From positions 1-33,220 of the forward strand of contig JAFTYF010000050.1 of assembly GCA_017461395.1 (NCBI GenBank): a stretch of DNA of 33,220 nucleotides. The letters run 5' to 3'. Both the position numbers and the translations under genes were made by a program. Source of the DNA: Ruminococcus sp. Lineage in GTDB: Bacteria > Bacillota > Clostridia > Oscillospirales > Ruminococcaceae. Under the pieces are notes generated by a model. It was given only the letters and a program-made list of their open reading frames with translations, was not told the DNA's origin and ran no database searches. Shown here piece by piece: positions 7,472 through 14,225 of this stretch (position 1 is its first letter; each line of letters begins with the position of its first letter).

Positions 7472-8984
7472 TAGATTTTATTCTATTCGGAAAACACTGT
7501 TCAAGCCATTCCACAAACTCATCGACAGAGATAATCCCGTTGGTACATTCATCACGCTTGATGATTGCTGCGTACTTCCACTTTTTAAATTCGTCCTCTT
7601 TAATCTGACGGACCTTAACTCTCGCCGCATAACGCTTGTAATATTTGTTGTAAATCGGCAAAGCAGCGTTATCGGCGACTTTTTGTTTGTAGTTTTCCTG
7701 TGCAACAAGCTCCTGACAGCTTCTGGTTTCACCGTCAGCTATACGGTCGCAGTATTTGGTATCATAGTTTCCCTTCATAATGAAATACTTCCCACAGCGT
7801 TTACACTTTCTGAATCGCATATCAATTTCAAGCATTTTTGTAAGCTCAAGTTCAAGTATCTCAAGAACAGTACCAAACTCATAGCTGACATTGATAAAAG
7901 TGGGAAGCGTTGTTTGGGTTATAAGGTCTGAAACATCAAGTCCGTAACGCTCAGCAAAAGCTCTGTGCTCGTCGGTTTCTTTAATATCTAATGAGAATCT
8001 TTTTGTAAGCTCCTCACCGCTCATACCGAATGGCATCTTACTTCCGCCCATAGAGTTCATGCGCAAACGGAAAATTTCATATCTGCCGATATTAAACGGA
8101 TGATTATGAAGTCTCTTGTAAAGGCAAAAGCGTTCAGAGGGCATAAGATGTCCGAGTACAGAGGGATAAAACTCATCATCAAAACAGAACTCGATGAGTT
8201 CAAGATACTCCTCCTGTAAGGCTTTCAGATAGCTGTAATATTGCTTCAATGGACGAGAGGCTCTATTACACTGACGAAACATCGGCGGACAAATCGCAGT
8301 ATAAAGCGACGAGTAGAAAATATCCCTTGTGTAAATGAGAGTATTTGTGTATGCTAAATAGTTCTGGACGATTTCCTGATTCTGATTGTAAATCTTCTCA
8401 GGAGCAGGATCTCTGTTTACCTTATCGGGATTATCCTTGCGATACTGCTCTGCAAAGGCTTCAATCGCAAGAGGCATTTTTATTGCCTGTCTGAATGGAG
8501 TTTCAAAGTCAGCATAAATGAAATCGAGTATACCCTCGCCGTAACGGATTTTTATTACAGCACCGCTCAGCACATTGTTGAGCGGTATTTCTTTTTCAAT
8601 TTTGTAATCCTCATAAGCACTATAAAGAAAGCCATAGTAACGTGACGAGTCAATGTCGTATTTATTTTTCAGCATTGATAAATAAGCCTCATTATCTTCA
8701 ATGTGACTTAAACGGAATTCTTCACTTTCCTTTTCTTCTTTGGGAGAAGGAACGTGATCACGCACATGAAACTTCTGCTTTTCAAATTCGGCAAACTCGT
8801 CAAGCTCAGATTTCATAGTAAGCTCTTCATAACCGCCGTCGACTTCAAGTCGAATACATTTTTCTGCAGGCGAGACCGTTGCATAGTTGTGAAACAGGTC
8901 AAGCTTTACATCATTCCTTGCATAGCGGATAAACTTGTATTTCTCATAATCAGTCGGAGTATATTCTGAATAATCCTTTTTCAT
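7458..8984 (-). CDS. Zinc-finger protein of unknown function (DUF6076-like)
   Basis: 508 residues from ATG at 8984, chosen because GAGGG lies 5 nt before it; an in-frame TTG at 9011 has no such site. The first ~370 residues are soluble, charged and aromatic-rich and match no catalytic motif I know. Near the C-terminus is a four-cysteine zinc site, Cys394-x2-Cys397-x14-Cys412-x10-Cys423, followed by a basic helical region (445-480) and an acidic helix. This C-terminal pattern is what I associate with DUF6076 proteins found in mobile islands of Clostridia; that assignment is from memory. It is divergently transcribed from two winged-helix genes through overlapping promoters and is the only large non-recombination gene of the element. 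Confidence 0.6.
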   Translation of the reverse strand: MKKDYSEYTPTDYEKYKFIRYARNDVKLDLFHNYATVSPAEKCIRLEVDGGYEELTMKSELDEFAEFEKQKFHVRDHVPSPKEEKESEEFRLSHIEDNEAYLSMLKNKYDIDSSRYYGFLYSAYEDYKIEKEIPLNNVLSGAVIKIRYGEGILDFIYADFETPFRQAIKMPLAIEAFAEQYRKDNPDKVNRDPAPEKIYNQNQEIVQNYLAYTNTLIYTRDIFYSSLYTAICPPMFRQCNRASRPLKQYYSYLKALQEEYLELIEFCFDDEFYPSVLGHLMPSERFCLYKRLHNHPFNIGRYEIFRLRMNSMGGSKMPFGMSGEELTKRFSLDIKETDEHRAFAERYGLDVSDLITQTTLPTFINVSYEFGTVLEILELELTKMLEIDMRFRKCKRCGKYFIMKGNYDTKYCDRIADGETRSCQELVAQENYKQKVADNAALPIYNKYYKRYAARVKVRQIKEDEFKKWKYAAIIKRDECTNGIISVDEFVEWLEQCFPNRIKSTKKQ

Positions 8985-9052
8985 AACAGCCCTCACTTTT
9001 TGGAAAATCAAGATTTGTACGTTTTTGGAAAATTAACATCACTACAAATAAT

Positions 9053-9095
9053 ATTATACAAAACACTTGAAATTCTGTCAACCGTGTATTATAAT
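9053..9095. promoter_or_regulatory. Overlapping divergent promoters
   Basis: On the + strand TTGAAA (9067-9072), 17-nt spacer, TATAAT (9090-9095) drives the winged-helix genes. On the - strand TTGACA (complement of 9076-9081), 17-nt spacer, TATAAT (complement of 9053-9058) drives the DUF6076-like gene. The -35 of each lies within the spacer of the other, so two polymerases could not occupy both at once. Confidence 0.75.
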
Positions 9096-9105
9096 CAAGT
9101 CATAG

Positions 9106-9126
9106 ATTGATTCCGGAACAATCAAT
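9106..9126. promoter_or_regulatory. Inverted repeat, candidate operator
   Basis: ATTGATT (9106-9112) and AATCAAT (9120-9126) form a 7-bp inverted repeat around CCGGAAC, just downstream of the + strand -10 and upstream of the first winged-helix gene. It is a plausible binding site for one of the winged-helix proteins; this is inference. Confidence 0.4.
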
Positions 9127-9148
9127 TCAAAATTAAAGGAGAAATTCT

Positions 9149-9505
9149 ATGAACAGAACAATTTGTACAATGCCTAAGCTTGAACCCAATTTCCCTTCTG
9201 CAATTTTTGATGACACCTCTCCCGCAGAGTTCAAGGTAATGCTTTGTCTTTATACCTGGTATGATGACAAGCAGAAATGTGCAACGCTTGCAGTAGATGA
9301 TGTTGCAATGGAGTGTGGATTGTCAAAGCGCTACACTGAGAAGCTTCTCAAAAGGCTTGCTGACAAGGATCTGATTCGTATCAGACACAACTACGCATCA
9401 AGCGGACGTCAGTGTGAAAACTCCTATGAATTGATTTACCGCAGCTACAGCTACAGAGAAAGCAGACTGTACCTTGAGGAAATGGAAAAATATGAGCTTT
9501 GTTAA
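9149..9505 (+). CDS. Winged helix-turn-helix protein, first of tandem pair
   Basis: 118 residues. A winged-helix core lies at about 28-85: helix-turn-helix around DDVAMECGLSKRYTEKLLKRL and a wing beginning KDLIRIRHNY. There is no ligand or catalytic domain, so it is probably a DNA-binding regulator or a replication-initiator-like N-terminal module, as seen in plasmid and integrative-element proteins. The start ATG has AAAGGAG eight nt upstream. Its stop lies 14 nt inside the next gene, which encodes a related domain, implying coupled translation and origin by duplication. Confidence 0.7.
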   Translation: MNRTICTMPKLEPNFPSAIFDDTSPAEFKVMLCLYTWYDDKQKCATLAVDDVAMECGLSKRYTEKLLKRLADKDLIRIRHNYASSGRQCENSYELIYRSYSYRESRLYLEEMEKYELC

Positions 9506-9761
9506 ACTGCCGTATGAAGTCTTTGAGTTGAAGCTCACGCCGATAGAGTTCTATGTACTCTGCTATCTTTTAAAGTGCAGAAACTCTGTCACAGGCAAAT
9601 GCTTTCCGAGCTACAACAGAATTGCAAATGAGTGTCACATCTCACGCAGTTCAGTTGTGAAAGCTGTGAAACAGTTGAAGGAGAAAGACATTATCAGCGT
9701 GACGCACAACTACCGCAGACAAGTTATGAGAAGCAACAGTTATGAAATTAATCTGACGTAG
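9492..9761 (+). CDS. Winged helix-turn-helix protein, second of tandem pair
   Basis: 89 residues from ATG at 9492; an in-frame TTG at 9474 is less likely. The single domain has the HTH_36-like pattern LTPIEFYVLCYLLK, then NRIANECHISRSSVVKAVKQL and a wing starting KDIISVTHNY. The A-x-EC-x-(I/L)S and KD(I/L)I-x3-HNY matches with the gene before it show the two are paralogues. The start overlaps the end of the first gene by 14 nt. DNA binding is expected; the target is unknown. Confidence 0.7.
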   Translation: MSFVKLPYEVFELKLTPIEFYVLCYLLKCRNSVTGKCFPSYNRIANECHISRSSVVKAVKQLKEKDIISVTHNYRRQVMRSNSYEINLT

Positions 9762-10538
9762 TGTAAATAACGACATGGCTTGTGTTGTCAGATGCACCCT
9801 AACAATAAGAATGAAATAAGACGAAAGGATAAATATTTATCTGCAGAAAGAAGAAAAGATAGAGGTGCCGCCTTTTCTTCTCTGCAGATTAATGATAAAG
9901 ATGATATGCGAAAATGATGCTGAAACCTAAGAAGGTTATCGGAGCAGAACAATCTCTGAAACAAGAAAGGTATTGTATGACCAAGACTTTGGTTGAGAGT
10001 TTCAAACGTCGATAACAATCGCACAGTTTGCTCCAGAATCGCTTGTGTGGCATTTGCGAAGGTGCAGTCGGGAAATGATACCCATGAGCCGTCAAGCAAA
10101 ATTTCAGGGCTTTGCAGGCGAGTCCGGAAGATGCGAGAAAAGCATGGATTTGAGCAAAAAAATCGCCAGCGGAGGCTCTCCGCTGGTTTGCTGGTTAAAG
10201 GATAGGCGTCTGAAGCCGCCTATCCGACCACTTCGACGAGCAAAGCTCGCCGATTCTGCGAGGTTTGTGGCTACTCGAGTAAAGGCGTCAATTCCCGAAA
10301 AACGGTCAAGTGTGGGTGTCTCAAAAAGAAAATTCAGGGATTATTTCCCGAATCTTCGAGGTTTCAGGCAGGGGTCTCGAACTCGGGCATGAAAATGCAC
10401 GGCAAGCATAGCATGTGGCTATCCACATGCACAGAATCGGGAGACCCCGTACCCCTTTTGAAGCTGACTGCCTCGATGTTATGTAAAAGCTGATGTAAGT
10501 CAGACTGACATCAGCATGAATTTCAGGAGGATAAAAAT
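9762..10538 (+). other. Gene-free, hairpin-rich region of the element
   Basis: About 780 bp with no supported gene. It contains many strong hairpins: CTGCAGA+GAAGAAAAG (9841-9858, two-base bulge) with its complement at 9872-9887; CCAGCGGAG/CTCCGCTGG (10166-10174/10178-10186, triloop); GGATAGGCG/CGCCTATCC (10200-10208/10217-10225); CGACGAGC/GCTCGCCG (10234-10241/10245-10252, one mismatch); a closing stem GGGGTCTC/GAGACCCC (10371-10378/10441-10448) enclosing GCAT-GAAA-ATGC (10387-10398) and GCATGTGG/CCACATGC (10411-10418/10423-10430); and GCTGATGT/ACATCAGC (10489-10496/10508-10515) just before a ribosome site. It may be a structured non-coding RNA or a transfer-origin/regulatory region; sequence alone does not decide. 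Confidence 0.6.
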
Positions 10539-10700
10539 ATGAATAACACTGTAAAAAATATTAAGAACACACAGGACAAGCAGATGGGCGATACCATTGC
10601 ATCCAAGCTCACAGTTGAAAATCACAAGAAATTCACCGAGCTTCTTCTAAAAAAAGAAGTTGAAAAAGCAATCAGGGGAGAAGAAATGCCGAGAGAATAA
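10539..10700 (+). CDS. Small hypothetical protein, 53 aa
   Basis: A 53-residue frame beginning MNNTVKNIKN and ending RGEEMPRE, preceded by a strong AGGAGG (10525-10530) eight nt before ATG. The composition is lysine/glutamate-rich and helical with no cysteine. It is the first of two small genes leading into the recombinase gene. The ribosome site and position make it likely to be real; no family was recognised. Confidence 0.55.
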   Translation: MNNTVKNIKNTQDKQMGDTIASKLTVENHKKFTELLLKKEVEKAIRGEEMPRE

Positions 10701-10720
10701 CCGTTTTTATTGGTCATGCA

Positions 10721-10751
10721 CAAACTCGACGACAAATTGTCGTTGAGTTTG
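10721..10751. repeat. 15-bp inverted repeat between two small genes
   Basis: CAAACTCGACGACAA (10721-10735) and TTGTCGTTGAGTTTG (10737-10751) are complementary over 15 bp with one G-T pair. No T-run follows on the + strand, so it is more likely an operator, an RNA hairpin or a recombinase-related site than a terminator. Confidence 0.55.
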
Positions 10752-10796
10752 GTGATTACAATTTCCGAAAAAACAGAGTAGAATTGAGGTGAACAG

Positions 10797-10955
10797 ATGA
10801 CGATTATTGAAATCGAAAAGAAGCAGCTGCGCAGGTCCTTTGAGAAAAAGCCTTATGAAATCAAGTCAAAATCTCAGGACAGCACAGGCGAAACCGTCAC
10901 AGACAATGTTTTCTTTGAAATGCTCTGCAGCACAATGAAGGGGGAATGTAAATGA
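10797..10955 (+). CDS. Small hypothetical protein, 52 aa
   Basis: A 52-residue frame beginning MTIIEIEKKQ, with TGAGGTGA (10784-10791) five nt before ATG. Its TGA stop overlaps the ATG of the serine recombinase as ATGA (10952-10955), the signature of translational coupling. The N-terminal half is basic; the C-terminal half has two cysteines near the end. No family recognised. A partner or expression modulator of the recombinase is possible but unproven. Confidence 0.6.
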   Translation: MTIIEIEKKQLRRSFEKKPYEIKSKSQDSTGETVTDNVFFEMLCSTMKGECK

Positions 10956-12631
10956 CAGCAATCGAAAGAATCAAAAGCAGGGGAAGGATTCCCAGAGCCG
11001 CACTCTACGCAAGATTTTCGTCCGACAATCAGCGTGAGGAGTCAATCGAAGCTCAGCTGAGAGCTATGCATGAATACTGTGCACGCAATGGTGCAGCAAT
11101 CGTTGAGGAGTTCTGCGACCGTGCACGCTCGGCAACCACAGATGACCGTCCCGAATTTCTGAACATGATAGCCGCATCGAGAGAGGGGAAGTTCGATATC
11201 GTACTTGTCCATAAGCTGGACAGATTTTCACGAAACCGCTATGACTCAGCCTACTACAAGCGAGAGCTTAAGAAAAATGGTGTGACTCTGATAAGCGTGC
11301 TTGAAAATCTTGACGACTCACCTGAGAGCATAATTCTCGAATCGGTGCTTGAAGGTATGAGCGAATATTATTCAAAAAATCTCGGACGAGAGGTCATGAA
11401 GGGGATGAAAGAGAGCGCACGACAATGCCGCTACACGGGAGGTCATGTGCCTTACGGCTTTAAGGTGAACAAAGAAACCTATCGCTTTGAGATTGAGGAG
11501 CGTGAAGCGGAAGCGGTGAGAATGATTTTTCAGGGAGTATGTGACGGTCTTGGCTATGCCGAAATCATCGACAGGCTTAACTACTTAGGTTATCGCAACA
11601 AGGCAGGCAGACCCTTTGTGAAGAACAGCATCACCGAGATGCTCCGCAATGAGAAATATCGTGGAGTGTATATTTTCAACAGAGCCGCCGCACGATCTGC
11701 GACAGGCACACGCAACAATCACCTCAGCAAGCACGAGGACGAAATGATTCGTATCGAGGGTGGAATGCCGAGAATAGTTGACGACGAAACATTTTTCAAG
11801 GTGAGCAGAATCATCAAAAACCGCAGTCACAGAGCTGCAAACCTAACAGCAAAAGAAACCTATTTACTGACTGGAAAGGTCGTTTGCGGACACTGCGGAA
11901 GTGCCTTCACAGGAAATTGCTCTTACTCGGGAAGCAACAAGAGAAAGAGAGTCACCTATAAATGCGGAGCAAAATCCAAACGAGGGGAGCTTCGCTGTGA
12001 CGTCAAGGACGTGAATCGTGATTATCTTGAACAATTTGTGGTCGAGCAGATAAGCGAAATTATATTTTCAGAGGAGCGAATCCTCGAAATCCTCGAAGGC
12101 TATGAGGAGTCAATAGCAAGTCTTAATCTGAAAACAGATTCAGCAATGAATATTCTGAGAGAGCAGCAGCAGTCAACTCAGCAGAAAATTGACAACATTA
12201 TATCAGTCATAGCTCAGTCGGGAAGTCCGACGTTACTCACAACACTTGACAGACTTGAAGCTGAGCTTGCAGAGATAAACGAGAAAATCGAAGCTCACGA
12301 GCAGTCATGCGGATACAAGAATATCGACCGCAGGCAAGTGATTGAAGCATACCGAAAGGCACAGCAGATGTTCGTTGAGGGCACACTCCCACAGCGAAAA
12401 CAGTTGATAAACCTTTATGTGAAGCGCGTTGTGGTGTACAGTGAGTATGTACGAATCGAGCTTCACAACATACCAAGCAACTTGAAATCCAGAACTGACG
12501 CAGGTCTCACTGACAACAGTGAGGCTTGCGATATACATACTATCCTTGCAAAATTCAGGGTAAAAAAAAGACACGCCTTTGCCACAAAGGACAAAAGCGT
12601 GAGATTTTATGGTGGAGGCGACGAGAATTGA
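10952..12631 (+). CDS. Large serine recombinase (site-specific integrase)
   Basis: 559 residues. The resolvase catalytic domain (about 15-150) has Tyr19-x-Arg21-x-Ser23 with Ser23 the expected nucleophile, and HKLDRFSRNRYDS with Arg91. A recombinase DNA-binding domain spans about 160-290 (YTGGHVPYGF; AEIIDRLNYLGYRNKAGRPF). A zinc ribbon has Cys312, Cys315, Cys338 and Cys349. A coiled coil lies at about 370-455. The domain order and length are those of integrases of integrative elements and phages. The last ~22 codons run antisense through the terminator and 3' end of ssrA, and the TGA stop falls opposite the tmRNA T-loop. This suggests ssrA as the integration target. It is coupled to the small gene before it. 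Confidence 0.93.
   Translation: MTAIERIKSRGRIPRAALYARFSSDNQREESIEAQLRAMHEYCARNGAAIVEEFCDRARSATTDDRPEFLNMIAASREGKFDIVLVHKLDRFSRNRYDSAYYKRELKKNGVTLISVLENLDDSPESIILESVLEGMSEYYSKNLGREVMKGMKESARQCRYTGGHVPYGFKVNKETYRFEIEEREAEAVRMIFQGVCDGLGYAEIIDRLNYLGYRNKAGRPFVKNSITEMLRNEKYRGVYIFNRAAARSATGTRNNHLSKHEDEMIRIEGGMPRIVDDETFFKVSRIIKNRSHRAANLTAKETYLLTGKVVCGHCGSAFTGNCSYSGSNKRKRVTYKCGAKSKRGELRCDVKDVNRDYLEQFVVEQISEIIFSEERILEILEGYEESIASLNLKTDSAMNILREQQQSTQQKIDNIISVIAQSGSPTLLTTLDRLEAELAEINEKIEAHEQSCGYKNIDRRQVIEAYRKAQQMFVEGTLPQRKQLINLYVKRVVVYSEYVRIELHNIPSNLKSRTDAGLTDNSEACDIHTILAKFRVKKRHAFATKDKSVRFYGGGDEN
12565..12603 (-). terminator. Rho-independent terminator of ssrA
   Basis: Read on the - strand, CACGCTTTTGTC pairs with GGCAAAGGCGTG through 12 bp including G-U pairs, followed by TCTTTTTTTT. 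It begins a few bases after the tmRNA CCA end and lies wholly inside the recombinase reading frame on the other strand. Confidence 0.85.
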
Positions 12632-12979
12632 ACTCGTGTCCGAAAATTCATTCACACAACCTTCTACGAGCGTATTTTACCTATTAAGATTCCCTTAATA
12701 AACCGCCGATAAACGGGCTGAATATCAAAGTAGTCCGGATACAGTCCAAGGGGACGGACACCTCCAAGGAGCGTTCACCGCTAATCGACGCCCAAGCGGC
12801 AGCCGCGGTACTCTGCCGGAGGACGGAAGCAGACTTAAGCTGCTACCAGTGCACTATTTCTAGTAACTGTAATGTTATTTCTTGCGTTTATATTTAAACG
12901 TGGTGCAGTTTAAGGAGATTACACCGTGCTCCGCTCGCTTATCATGCTTCAAAATCCCCGTCGAAACCTTTACGCCCCC
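12610..12979 (-). ncRNA. ssrA: Transfer-messenger RNA (tmRNA)
   Basis: Read on the - strand, the 5' end GGGGGCGTAAAGGTTTCGAC begins at 12979 and pairs over 7 bp (one G-U) with CGCCTCC before A-CCA at 12610, so the CCA end is encoded. The 3' part has the TTCAATTCTCG T-arm. The resume frame reads ARNNITVTRNSALVAA and then TAA (about 12886 down to 12836), a degradation tag ending ALVAA rather than the commoner ALAA. Pseudoknot-like GC-rich segments follow. tmRNA with SmpB rescues stalled ribosomes and tags the incomplete protein. Length (370 nt) is normal. Confidence 0.97.
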
Positions 12980-13002
12980 ACAGAGTAACAGCTGATAAAT
13001 AT

Positions 13003-13031
13003 ATTATATACTAAAGCAGAAAAAAAGTCAA
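13003..13031 (-). promoter_or_regulatory. ssrA promoter
   Basis: On the - strand TTGACT (complement of 13026-13031), 17-nt spacer, TATAAT (complement of 13003-13008), placing transcription start shortly before the mature tmRNA 5' end at 12979. Confidence 0.75.
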
Positions 13032-13086
13032 CAGAAAAAATTATATTTTGGCTACAGGTAGTATATGATATTTGACAATTTTCGTC

Positions 13087-13140
13087 TTGACAAAAGATAG
13101 GTAATATGTTACAATATATTAAGTAATATATTACCTATCT
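13087..13140 (+). promoter_or_regulatory. MarR-gene promoter inside a palindromic operator
   Basis: TTGACA (13087-13092), 17-nt spacer and TACAAT (13110-13115) form a near-consensus promoter. It overlaps a palindrome with perfect 13-bp arms AGATAGGTAATAT (13095-13107) and ATATTACCTATCT (13128-13140). The left arm fills most of the spacer and the right arm covers the likely transcription start, so binding would block initiation. Autorepression by the downstream MarR protein is the natural reading. Confidence 0.8.
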
Positions 13141-13158
13141 AAGCGGAGGAGGGATAAA

Positions 13159-13632
13159 ATGAATATAAAAGAAGTAATGGGCAGTGATAATCTTGATTTT
13201 GCAGGGATTGAATCATCATATTTTTTGCTTGGATTATTAAGTGCGTTTGATAACAGATTTCAGGCTTTGGCTGATAATATGATGAAAGAAATCAGCTGGA
13301 AACAGTTTTTTGCAATTATATGTATAAATCTTTGCAAAAACAAACCAACTGTAAAAGAACTTGCTGAAATAATGGGCAGTTCTCATCAGAACGTCAAACA
13401 GATTCTGTTAAAACTTGAAAAGAAAGGCTTTGTCAGTGTTACAGCAGACGAAAATGACAAAAGAAAACAACGCATTGAAATTACTGATTACTGCATAGAT
13501 TTCTGCAATAAAAATGATGAAATAACTTCAAATATTATGAAAAAAATGTTTGACGGTATTCCAGAGCATCAGTTGCAGGCAACTATACAGACGATTATGC
13601 AGATTGAAGATAATTTAAATAAAATAAAATGA
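13159..13632 (+). CDS. MarR-family transcriptional regulator
   Basis: 157 residues. Helices for dimerisation at both ends flank a winged helix: PTVKELAEIMGSSHQNVKQILLKLEKKGFV (63-92) and a wing with the MarR-type D-x-R-(K/R) pattern, DENDKRKQRIEIT (98-109). The start ATG follows GGAGGAGGG. MarR proteins repress their own operon until a small ligand or oxidant releases them. The palindrome over its promoter and the membrane-protein gene 50 bp downstream suggest a two-gene autoregulated unit. The inducer is unknown; no cysteine pair suggesting a redox switch is evident in the wing. Confidence 0.88.
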   Translation: MNIKEVMGSDNLDFAGIESSYFLLGLLSAFDNRFQALADNMMKEISWKQFFAIICINLCKNKPTVKELAEIMGSSHQNVKQILLKLEKKGFVSVTADENDKRKQRIEITDYCIDFCNKNDEITSNIMKKMFDGIPEHQLQATIQTIMQIEDNLNKIK

Positions 13633-13682
13633 TATCATGGGGCATTGCCCGATAAACAGAAGAATAAAACAGGAGGATTTTT

Positions 13683-14081
13683 ATGAGAAAATATGTAATT
13701 GCATTTTTGATATGGGTAATGATTATACCTATAGCTATACTGAACGGCGGATTACGTGAATATGTCCTTGTTGATCTTGGAGTATTGGCACGTCCATTAA
13801 GCGGTATTATTCTGAGTGTCTGTATATTTGCTGTTGCATGGTTTTCAGTTCCTAAAATCAAAAACTGTGTGAAAAGAGATTATATTATATTCGGTGTGAT
13901 GTGGTTTATTCTAACTAATCTGTTTGATTTGACTGCATACATCAAATCCGGTGAGGGATTTTCCGGATTACTTCGATCCTATAATATTCTTACAGGCAAT
14001 ACATGGGTGCTTGTTGTTCTTACAGCACTGATTTCGCCAATGACAGTTATGAAAATGAGGAAAATTAATGATATAGAATAG
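13683..14081 (+). CDS. Small multi-pass membrane protein
   Basis: 132 residues with four hydrophobic segments (about 3-22, 37-57, 66-86, 104-121) joined by short loops, and conserved-looking stretches GGLREYVLVDLGVLARPLSG and NLFDLTAYIKSGEG. The start ATG is preceded by AGGAGG (13671-13676). It follows the marR gene by 50 bp and is probably co-transcribed. I have seen similar short proteins in many bacteria but know no established function; a transporter or envelope-stress role would be guesswork. Confidence 0.65.
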   Translation: MRKYVIAFLIWVMIIPIAILNGGLREYVLVDLGVLARPLSGIILSVCIFAVAWFSVPKIKNCVKRDYIIFGVMWFILTNLFDLTAYIKSGEGFSGLLRSYNILTGNTWVLVVLTALISPMTVMKMRKINDIE

Positions 14082-14225
14082 TTTCGGATTTGCATATAAT
14101 GCTTAATATAAGAAATTTTTGATTTATTACTATCAGAAAAATAATTGCTTTTGTTTAAAGTGCACAATTTTAACGCGTGAAAAAATATGAAATAAACAAT
14201 TTTGTGTTTTATACAAAAAACTTCT

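Noticed and set aside
10045-10392. 115-residue basic open frame inside the structured region
   Set aside because: It has no ribosome site, begins with GTG in a hairpin-rich area, and its composition (many Arg, Ser, Lys) looks like translation of structured non-coding DNA.
10361-10460. Possible tRNA from the TCTCGAACTCGG stretch
   Set aside because: The T-arm-like bases do not form a 5-bp stem and no acceptor or anticodon arm fits; the segment is explained by the GGGGTCTC/GAGACCCC stem.
10721-10751. Terminator between the two small genes
   Set aside because: The 15-bp inverted repeat is not followed by a T-run on either strand.
12237-12655. Two - strand open frames opposite the recombinase 3' end
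   Set aside because: They are antisense shadows without ribosome sites and one overlaps the tmRNA.
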